NCBI GenBank assembly: GCA_046724395.1 | Contig: JBKOWM010000041.1 | Coordinates: 1 to 11,772, forward strand | Length of the DNA stretch: 11,772 nucleotides | From: DATAEU01 sp046724395 | Lineage (GTDB): Bacteria > Actinomycetota > UBA4738 > HRBIN12 | Reading direction: 5' to 3' | Shown here: positions 6,223 to 11,772 of the stretch, one piece after another | Position numbering within the stretch: position 1 is the stretch's first letter | Layout: the number at the start of each line of letters is the position of its first letter | The notes under the pieces: model-generated | Told to the model about the DNA's origin: nothing | Database searches by the model: none | Seen by the model: only the letters and a program-made list of their open reading frames with translations | Translations under genes and position numbers: made by a program

Positions 6223-6462
6223 CTAGAGTCCGGCCGGCTTACCCCAGCTGTAAGAGAGCCAAAAGGTGGTGATTCCGAAGATGATCGCGGTGATGACCGT
6301 CAGGCGGTCGAGGCGCCGTTCGAGCGCGGTGCCGCCGGACAGGCTGCTCGTGCCTCCGAACATGTCGGAGAGCCCGCTCCCCTTCCCGGAGTGGAGCAGG
6401 ATGAACACGATCAGGAACAGCGACGACAGGATGTTCAGCACGAGGGCGGCCACGTCGAGCAT
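6223..6462 (-). CDS. secG: Preprotein translocase subunit SecG
   Basis: SecG is the small accessory subunit of the SecYEG channel, which helps SecA-driven export of unfolded proteins. This 79-residue protein has the family's two membrane helices (about 4-23 and 55-72). They are separated by the conserved cytoplasmic loop LLHSGKGSGLSDMFGG (22-37), followed by GTALERRLDRLT (44-55). The length is normal. It starts at ATG 6462, 12 bases after the stop of the upstream ATPase gene. No good Shine-Dalgarno sequence is visible, so translation may be coupled to the ATPase or start from a nearly leaderless transcript using TAGAAT at 6472-6477. In many genomes secG follows glycolytic genes such as tpiA; here it follows a peptide importer. 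The tRNA-Leu is next downstream. Confidence 0.96.
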   Translation of the reverse strand: MLDVAALVLNILSSLFLIVFILLHSGKGSGLSDMFGGTSSLSGGTALERRLDRLTVITAIIFGITTFWLSYSWGKPAGL

Positions 6463-6474
6463 CGGAGCAGGATT

Positions 6475-7572
6475 CTACCCGGTGATGGTCGCATCCGCGA
6501 CGGCGCGATCCTCGAGCGGGAAGTGGCAGGCCGCGACCTGCCCCGGGTGCTGCGGCATCAGCAGCGGCTCCTCCTCGTAGCACCGGGGGTGCGGCCCGTC
6601 GGGCCTGCCTTCGGCCCGTGCGACGGCCCGGCTCTGAGGGCAGCGCGGGTGGAATCGGCAGCCCGCCGGCGGATCGATCGGCGAGGGGACGTCACCCTCG
6701 AGGATGATCCGGTGCTTCTGCGACGCGATCTCTGGATCCGGGATCGGAACGGCAGAAAGCAGCGCGCCGGTGTATGGGTGCTTCGGGGTCCGGTAGAGGG
6801 TGTCGCCGCCGGCCATCTCGACGATCTTGCCGAGGTACATCACCGCGACTCGATCGGACACGTGCTTCACCACGGATAGGTCGTGCGCGATGAACAGGTA
6901 GGTGAGGTTGAACTCCTCCTGCAGGTCCTCGAGCAGGTTGAGGATCTGGGCCTGGATCGACACGTCGAGGGCCGAGACGGGCTCGTCGCACACGATGAGC
7001 TTCGGACGGAGCGCGAGGGACCGCGCCACACCGATGCGCTGACGCTGACCGCCGGAGAATTCGTGCGGATATCGGTTGTAGTGCTCGGGGTTCAGGCCGA
7101 CGAGCTCCATCACCTGCTGGACCTCGTCCTTGATCCGCTCCCTGGGCACGGTCTTGTGGAGGCGGTACGGGTCACCGATGATCGACCCCACCGTCTTGCG
7201 CGGGTTCAGCGACGCGAACGGATCCTGGAAGATCATCTGCATGTTGCGACGCAGTTCGCGTAGCTCGCGGCCCTTGAGCCTGGTGACATCCCGCCCGTCG
7301 AACTCGATGGTGCCGGCCGTGGCGTCGTACAGGCGCATGATGACGCGCGCGAGGGTCGACTTGCCGCACCCGGTTTCGCCGACCAGGCCGACCGTCTCAC
7401 CCGGGTAGATCTCCAGGTCCACGCCGTCGACGGCGTGAACGTCGCCGACGTGGTGCTGGAAGATGATGCCCTGCGTAATGGGGAAGTACTTCTTGACGTC
7501 CGTGATCCGAACGAGCGGCCGGCGCTCGGTCTGCGGTTGCGGCTCCGCCCGCTCGGTGACCTCGACGCTCAT
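6475..7572 (-). CDS. Peptide ABC transporter ATP-binding protein (OppF/DppF-like)
   Basis: This 365-residue ATPase is one of the two nucleotide-binding subunits that drive peptide import. Its motifs are complete: Walker A GETGCGKS (65-72), Q-loop Gln116 in MIFQDPFASLNP, signature FSGGQRQR (172-179), Walker B LIVCDE (192-197) and H-loop His230. The C-terminal oligopeptide-transporter domain follows, with cysteines 305 (CRFHPRC), 311, 331 and 349 (AACH). This resembles the four-cysteine cluster domain of the OppD/F group, but 19 residues separate Cys311 and Cys331, where the partner ATPase has 6. The N-terminal ITDVKKYFPI followed by GDVHAVDGV is typical of OppF/DppF. The start ATG 7572 overlaps the TGA of the upstream ATPase (ATGA), so translation is coupled. 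A longer open frame runs upstream, but it overlaps the partner gene and has no domain match. Confidence 0.95.
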   Translation of the reverse strand: MSVEVTERAEPQPQTERRPLVRITDVKKYFPITQGIIFQHHVGDVHAVDGVDLEIYPGETVGLVGETGCGKSTLARVIMRLYDATAGTIEFDGRDVTRLKGRELRELRRNMQMIFQDPFASLNPRKTVGSIIGDPYRLHKTVPRERIKDEVQQVMELVGLNPEHYNRYPHEFSGGQRQRIGVARSLALRPKLIVCDEPVSALDVSIQAQILNLLEDLQEEFNLTYLFIAHDLSVVKHVSDRVAVMYLGKIVEMAGGDTLYRTPKHPYTGALLSAVPIPDPEIASQKHRIILEGDVPSPIDPPAGCRFHPRCPQSRAVARAEGRPDGPHPRCYEEEPLLMPQHPGQVAACHFPLEDRAVADATITG

Positions 7573-8582
7573 GTACGCACCATCACTTCCTCGTGGAAGA
7601 TGCGTTCCTTGTCGGCGAGGGACAGGTGGCAGGCCGACGCGTGGTGTCCGTCGGCGGCCAACAGCGCGGGTACCTCGACCCGGCATCGGTCGAATACATA
7701 CGGACACCGCGGGTGGAACGGGCACCCCGGCGGCACGAAGATCAACGACGGCGGAAGCCCCTTGATCGGCACCAGCCGTTCCTGGCTCGATGCGTCGAGC
7801 CGCGCGATCGAACGGAGAAGCCCCCACGTGTACGGGTGGTGGGCATCGTAGTAGATGTCGCGGCGGTCGCCGAACTCGACCGCCCGCCCCGCGTACATCA
7901 CCTGGATGTTGTCGCAGTGCTCGGCTACCACGCCGAGGTCGTGGGTAATGATCACGACGGCGGCGTTGAACTCCTCGCGCAGCCGGTCGATGAGGTCCAA
8001 GATCTGGGCCTGAACGGTGACGTCGAGCGCCGTGGTGGGCTCGTCGGCGATCAGCAGGTCGGGGTTGAGCGACAACGCCATCGCGATCATCGCCCGCTGC
8101 CGCATGCCGCCGGAGAATTCATGCGGGTACTGCTTGGCCCGCTCCTCGGGGCGCGGGATCCCCACCCGCTTGAGCATCTCGACGGCCTGGTCGTTCGCCT
8201 CCTTCTTCGAGATCTTCTGGTGCGTGCGGATGGCCTCGCCGATCTGGTAGCCGACCTTGTAGAAGGGATGCAGCGACGTCATCGGGTCCTGAAAGATCAT
8301 CGAGATCTTTGCCCCGCGGATGGTGCGCATCTCCTCCTTCGGCAGCGTGAGGAGGTCCTGCCCCTGAAAGATGACCTCCCCCTCGATGATCGCGCCCGAG
8401 GACGAGACGAGCCCCATCACGGTCAGGAACGTCACCGACTTGCCGGAGCCCGACTCCCCGACCACGCCGAGCGTCTCCCCCGGCTGCAGGCTGAAGGACA
8501 CGCCGTCGACCGCCTTGACCACGCCGTCCTCGGTTGGGAACTGGACCTTGAGGTTGCGGACCTCGAGAAGCGGTTCAGCCAC
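7569..8582 (-). CDS. Peptide ABC transporter ATP-binding protein (OppD/DppD-like)
   Basis: This 337-residue ATPase pairs with OppF/DppF to power peptide uptake at the inner membrane face. It begins LLEVRNLKVQFPTEDGVVKAV, typical of OppD/DppD. It has Walker A GESGSGKS (42-49), Q-loop Gln98 (MIFQDPMTSLHP), signature FSGGMRQR (156-163), Walker B LLIADE (176-181) and H-loop His214. The C-terminal domain has cysteines 287, 293, 300 and 318 in the order CPFHPRC-x6-C-x17-C. In related OppD/DppD proteins this arrangement is reported to hold an iron-sulfur cluster. The start is GTG 8582, with GGAG eight bases upstream. It lies 36 bases after the permease gene and overlaps the next ATPase by four bases. 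Confidence 0.95.
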   Translation of the reverse strand: MAEPLLEVRNLKVQFPTEDGVVKAVDGVSFSLQPGETLGVVGESGSGKSVTFLTVMGLVSSSGAIIEGEVIFQGQDLLTLPKEEMRTIRGAKISMIFQDPMTSLHPFYKVGYQIGEAIRTHQKISKKEANDQAVEMLKRVGIPRPEERAKQYPHEFSGGMRQRAMIAMALSLNPDLLIADEPTTALDVTVQAQILDLIDRLREEFNAAVVIITHDLGVVAEHCDNIQVMYAGRAVEFGDRRDIYYDAHHPYTWGLLRSIARLDASSQERLVPIKGLPPSLIFVPPGCPFHPRCPYVFDRCRVEVPALLAADGHHASACHLSLADKERIFHEEVMVRT

Positions 8583-8618
8583 GCGTGGCGCTCCAGGGAA
8601 GAAGACCGGCCATCCGCA

Positions 8619-9587
8619 TCAAGAGTACCGCACGCGGGGGTCCAGGAAGGCGTACACGATGTCGACGATCAGGTTCGCGAACGTGATGAAGAACGCAGCG
8701 ATCAGTGTCACGTCCAGGATCGCGTACAGATCGCCCGAGAAGACCGACCGGATCGCGTAGTTGCCGAGCCCAGGGAGGTTGAACACGGTTTCCGTGATGA
8801 ACGCACCTCCGAGCAGCGCCCCGAGGTCCAGACCGAACATCGTGACGAGCGGCGTCAGGCCGGCACGAAGACCGTGCCTCAGCACGACCCGCCGCTCGGA
8901 CAGCCCCTTCGCGCGGGCGGTGCGGATGAAGTCCTGTCCCATCGTCTCGATGAGGTTGGCACGTGTCATCCTGGCGTAGAACGCGGCGTACAGGAGAGCG
9001 AGGACGATCCACGGCATGATGAAATGCTGGAACCACGGGACCACCCCGTACTGGCTGATTGAGTAGTATCCCGAGCCCGGCGCAACGCCGAGCTTGAACC
9101 AGAAGATGTAGAGGAACACGGGCCCCAGGAAGAACACCGGCGCCGAAACGCCGATGAGCGCGAAACCCATCGCCATCCGATCGAAGACCGACCGAGGCCG
9201 CAGGGCGGACAGGATCCCGATCGGGATGCCGAGCAGCAGCCACATGACGGCGGCGCCGAGGGCGAGTTGAACAGTGACCGACAGACGGCTCACGATGATC
9301 GGCTTCAGAGCCGATCGCGTGTTGAACGAGAAGCCGAGCCCCGGCCAGCCGTACTCGTCGCCCAAGAACACCCGCTTTACAAACAGCCCCATCTGGATCA
9401 ACAGCGGCTTGTCCATGCCGAACTGTCGCCGTACCTCGGCCACGAGCTCGGGCGTGGGTTGCTTCCCCGCGAAGATCACGGCGGGATCGGTCGCCGGCAT
9501 GATGAAGAAGATGACATAGCTGAGGAGCACGATCACGAGCAAGACGAAGGCGACCCACAGCAGCCTCCGCACGATGTATCGGCCCAC
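8619..9587 (-). CDS. Peptide ABC transporter permease (OppB/DppB-like)
   Basis: This 322-residue integral membrane protein is one half of the peptide channel. It has an N-terminal anchor helix (about 8-30) followed by an extracytoplasmic loop with the OppB-type FGMDKPLLIQ segment (56-65). About five more helices follow (near 100-128, 138-165, 188-206, 246-268 and 292-314). The EAA loop that docks on the ATPases is at 216-247 (ARAKGLSERRVVLRHGLR). It ends LDPRVRY, the usual OppB/DppB tail. The length is normal. The start is GTG 9587 with a TAAGG ribosome binding site five to six bases upstream. It follows the binding-protein gene after 72 bases that hold a strong hairpin. The partner permease OppC/DppC is not next to it but lies upstream of the binding-protein gene. 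Confidence 0.95.
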   Translation of the reverse strand: MGRYIVRRLLWVAFVLLVIVLLSYVIFFIMPATDPAVIFAGKQPTPELVAEVRRQFGMDKPLLIQMGLFVKRVFLGDEYGWPGLGFSFNTRSALKPIIVSRLSVTVQLALGAAVMWLLLGIPIGILSALRPRSVFDRMAMGFALIGVSAPVFFLGPVFLYIFWFKLGVAPGSGYYSISQYGVVPWFQHFIMPWIVLALLYAAFYARMTRANLIETMGQDFIRTARAKGLSERRVVLRHGLRAGLTPLVTMFGLDLGALLGGAFITETVFNLPGLGNYAIRSVFSGDLYAILDVTLIAAFFITFANLIVDIVYAFLDPRVRYS

Positions 9588-9613
9588 GTTCGCCTTACCC
9601 GATCCCTAGCGGA

Positions 9614-9641
9614 TGGGGGCCGGTCGGTCGACCGGCCCCCA
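9614..9641 (-). promoter_or_regulatory. Intercistronic hairpin between binding-protein and permease genes
   Basis: TGGGGGCCGGTCG (9614-9626) is the exact reverse complement of 9629-9641, a 13-bp symmetry with a 2-base centre, so RNA would form a 12-bp stem with a 4-base loop. There is no U-tract. It sits 18 bases after the binding-protein stop and 26 bases before the permease start. In ABC operons such hairpins often stabilise the upstream message or partly stop transcription, so more binding protein is made than permease. That role is inferred here. Confidence 0.65.
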
Positions 9642-9659
9642 GCCCACTCCTTCTCCTCG

Positions 9660-11567
9660 TCACCCGACCGGAACCTCGTTCGGATCGATGCCGTTGTTAA
9701 CCGCGATGTGAGAGTACGAGATCGCGCCCGAGAACTGATCGAACTCGAACTTGGTCACGGTGTCCGTCGTAGTGGTGGTGAACGATGCCCAGATGTACGG
9801 CACCCACGGGACGACATTCTCCATCAGATCCTTGTCGAATTCCGCCCAGCACTCGTCCCTGGCCTCATCGGTCTGAGCGGAGCACTTGGAGAACTGGTCG
9901 TCGACGCTGGGCAACTCGTTCTTACCGTTGTCGGTGGCGGCGTTCCACGCGTCGAGAACGTCGCACTCGCTCGCTTGATCCTTCGTCATGCCGACCTCGG
10001 CGTAGTTGACCTGGCCGGTGCACGAGATGCCGCTGCTGTCGAACAGGACGGCGAAGGTCCCCGGATCCGCGAAGTCCTTGCCCCACCCAGCGTTCGCCGC
10101 GATCGGGATGAGATTCTTGACCGTCTGAATCGTTGTGTACGCCGGGCCGGGGTTCATCTCGCGCATTGTGATGTTGATGCCGATCTGCGCCAGGTTGTCA
10201 ACCAGGATGGGGCTCATGTCGGTCCAGGGCGCGTAGTTACGGTTGACCATGAGGACGTCGTTGCAGACGTCGGCATCGCACTTTCCGTCGCCGTTGGAGT
10301 CGTACTTGGACTGCTTCATCTCGTCCATGGCGGCCTGGACATCGCCCTCGTGGTTCGGCGTGGCGTACGGGTCGTAGCCCTCGGTCGCGCCGAGCACGGT
10401 TGGCGGCTCGATCGTCGTCGCGACTTCGCCGCCCACCTCCGGTCCGCCCCATGCCTTCTGCAGCGCGGCCTTATCGAGGACGTAGTTGACGGCCTTGCGC
10501 ACGTGAATGTCGTCGAAGGGCGGGACGAGCAGATTCATGGTCACGTACCACGTTCGATCGCCCGAATTCACGTGAAGGTTGTCCTTCAGGTCCGGGTCCG
10601 TGAGGTACTCCCGCAAGAGCGGGCCCGGTGGGTTCAGTGTCGCGTACCCGGTCCCGTCCAGCTCTCCGGCCTGGATCTTTTGAAAGATGTCGTTCAGGTT
10701 CGTATCGATCGTGATGACGACGCCGTCCACGTTGTTGGCCCGTGTTGCGGGATCGTCCGTGCTCGCGTCGTAATTGGGGTTGCGCACGAACACCATGAAC
10801 TTGTCGGGGTCAAACCCGCTGATCGGCTTGAGGGTGTCGCAGGACGAAATGTCGAGCTGGTCCTCGCCCTTCAGCATGTACGGCCCCGTGGAGATGACGT
10901 ACCGGCCGTACCCGCCGGCCTCGTTGAAGCATCCGGCGACCTCCTCTGGCATCGCGGCCGCCGCAGGCATGGCGACGCGATACAGGAAGTCGCCCGTGGG
11001 CTCCGTGAGGTGAAAGACGATCGTCGAGTCGTCCGGCGTGTCGATGCCGGAGATGTCCGCCGGCTTCTTCGCCTCACCGTCGAGGCCCTCGATCACCCCC
11101 GTGTAGTAGAAGCCGTATTGGGCGACGAGGGGCTTGGTGTTGATTCGCTCGAACGCGTACTCGATGTCCTGAGACGTGACCTCTCGGTCGACGGGCGGCC
11201 CGAACTTGATCCCGCTCTTCAGGTGAAACGTCCACGTCAGGCCGTCAGCGGATTGCTCCCACGACTCAGCGATGTCCGGCACGATCTCGTCGCCGGGCAG
11301 GCCAGCGATGTGCGGGTAGGTCACGAGGGTTCGCAGGAGCATGTCCGAGTACAACCCGAAGGCCGAGCCCAGGTACTCGCCCGTCGGATCGAACGCTCCG
11401 GTGAAGCCGAAGTCCGTCGTCGCCGTGCGATAGGTGCCACCCTTGCTGGCGCCGCCGGTCGCCGCCGGAGTCGGGCTCGCCGCTTCCTCGCCACCGCCGC
11501 ATGCGGTCAGAACCAGCGCGAACGCCGCGAGGGCTGCGATCGTTGCCCCTCTGGCTCGTTTGGTCAC
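9660..11567 (-). CDS. Peptide-binding lipoprotein of ABC transporter (SBP family 5)
   Basis: This 635-residue protein captures peptides or similar solutes outside the cell and delivers them to the permeases. The lipoprotein signal is Lys/Arg at 3-6, a hydrophobic core at 8-19, and the lipobox LTAC with Cys23. A Gly/Ser/Pro/Ala linker (24-44) precedes the SBP_bac_5 fold: IVPDIAESWEQSADGLTWTFHLK (95-117), STGPYMLK (226-233), and WYVTMNLLVPPFDDIHVRKAVNYVLDK (340-366). It is longer than most family members (about 520-560). The extra length includes a loop with DSNGDGKCDADVC (423-435) that looks like a calcium-binding loop. Eight cysteines besides Cys23 fall in four close pairs (213/243, 430/435, 516/535, 562/573), probably disulfides. 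The start is GTG 11567, with GAGGGGG and AAAGGA upstream. It lies between oppC-like and oppB-like genes, so the substrate is probably an oligopeptide, but related proteins bind other solutes. Confidence 0.95.
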   Translation of the reverse strand: MTKRARGATIAALAAFALVLTACGGGEEAASPTPAATGGASKGGTYRTATTDFGFTGAFDPTGEYLGSAFGLYSDMLLRTLVTYPHIAGLPGDEIVPDIAESWEQSADGLTWTFHLKSGIKFGPPVDREVTSQDIEYAFERINTKPLVAQYGFYYTGVIEGLDGEAKKPADISGIDTPDDSTIVFHLTEPTGDFLYRVAMPAAAAMPEEVAGCFNEAGGYGRYVISTGPYMLKGEDQLDISSCDTLKPISGFDPDKFMVFVRNPNYDASTDDPATRANNVDGVVITIDTNLNDIFQKIQAGELDGTGYATLNPPGPLLREYLTDPDLKDNLHVNSGDRTWYVTMNLLVPPFDDIHVRKAVNYVLDKAALQKAWGGPEVGGEVATTIEPPTVLGATEGYDPYATPNHEGDVQAAMDEMKQSKYDSNGDGKCDADVCNDVLMVNRNYAPWTDMSPILVDNLAQIGINITMREMNPGPAYTTIQTVKNLIPIAANAGWGKDFADPGTFAVLFDSSGISCTGQVNYAEVGMTKDQASECDVLDAWNAATDNGKNELPSVDDQFSKCSAQTDEARDECWAEFDKDLMENVVPWVPYIWASFTTTTTDTVTKFEFDQFSGAISYSHIAVNNGIDPNEVPVG

Positions 11568-11642
11568 GGTCCTTTCCCCCTCTCTGCGTACTTCCGTCCG
11601 TAACTAGGTGTACGAGATTTAGGGCTGTCGGAGCTCACCTGG

Positions 11643-11772
11643 CTACGCCCCGAGTCCCATCCGCGGATCGAGCGCATCTCGAAGGCCGTCGCCCACGAGG
11701 TTGAACGCCAGCGTGGTCAAAACGAGGGCGACGCCCGGGAACAAGAGCATCCACCAGGCGGCCGTGTATAGC
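11643..11772 (-). CDS. Peptide ABC transporter permease (OppC/DppC-like), C-terminal end only
   Basis: The last 42 residues of a second permease run in from the right edge and end at TAG 11643-11645. They contain a final membrane helix (WWMLLFPGVALVLTTLAF) and the tail NLVGDGLRDALDPRMG, a hallmark of OppC/DppC proteins. The upstream part lies outside the window. It precedes the binding-protein gene by 75 bases on the same strand with no terminator between, so it is probably in the same operon and forms the channel with the OppB-like subunit. Whether a further oppB lies beyond the edge cannot be seen. Confidence 0.92.
   Translation of the reverse strand, partial: LYTAAWWMLLFPGVALVLTTLAFNLVGDGLRDALDPRMGLGA

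Noticed and set aside
8575..9558. A 327-codon minus-strand ORF overlapping the permease gene
   Set aside because: It is the permease gene read in another frame. The product is Arg/His-rich and lacks the membrane helices and EAA loop present in the true frame.
9267..11603. A 778-codon open frame on the plus strand, and a 489-codon one at 7593-9062
   Set aside because: Both lie antisense to the binding-protein, permease and ATPase genes, which have full motif support. The translations are Arg/Val/Asp/His-rich with no motifs, the usual mirror of GC-rich genes.
1..11772. CRISPR array, insertion sequence, integrase, toxin-antitoxin or phage genes
   Set aside because: I found no spaced direct repeats, transposase or recombinase motifs, or small paired antitoxin-toxin ORFs anywhere in the window.

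Overview
The window reads as bacterial chromosomal DNA of high GC content. It most resembles an Actinomycetota or other high-GC, probably uncultured lineage. The evidence is strong G/C bias at third codon positions, several GTG and TTG starts, a possible leaderless GTG gene with a TANNNT -10 box, lipoprotein signal peptides, and an F420/FMN (LLM) oxidoreductase. The exact taxon is an inference.

The right half (about 5.9-11.8 kb) is compact and well understood. Read on the minus strand from the right edge, it holds the C-terminal end of an OppC/DppC-type permease, a large peptide-binding lipoprotein (SBP_bac_5), an OppB/DppB-type permease, and two OppD/OppF-type ATPases that overlap by four bases. 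Then come secG (12 bases after the second ATPase) and tRNA-Leu(GAG). A perfect 11-bp stem terminator closes the series. Together these look like a complete peptide ABC importer: binding protein outside, two permeases in the membrane, two ATPases inside. The order C-A-B-D-F is not the textbook A-B-C-D-F. The translocon gene and the tRNA are carried at its 3' end. A strong hairpin without a U-tract lies between the binding-protein gene and oppB and could set the protein ratio.

The middle (4.0-5.83 kb) has two divergent genes separated by 481 bases: a conserved-looking 162-residue protein of unknown function (minus) and an LLM-class flavin/F420 oxidoreductase (plus). Their shared intergenic region carries a perfect 20-bp palindrome and, next to the oxidoreductase ribosome binding site, a second inverted repeat.

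The left 4 kb is gene-poor. I can support only a 64-residue hypothetical protein (minus), a PEBP/YbhB-type lipoprotein (plus), a secreted 155-residue beta-rich protein with a TTG start (minus), and a probable start codon of a gene leaving the left edge. The rest holds short ORFs in competing frames, several hairpins, and one stretch (about 3.5-3.84 kb) that may be a frame-broken gene remnant.

I do not see a convincing undescribed defence or mobile system. There is no CRISPR array, transposase, integrase or toxin-antitoxin pair. The most notable items are the 20-bp palindrome, the cysteine-rich binding protein with a calcium-loop-like insert, the altered cysteine spacing in the second ATPase, and the low coding density of the left part.
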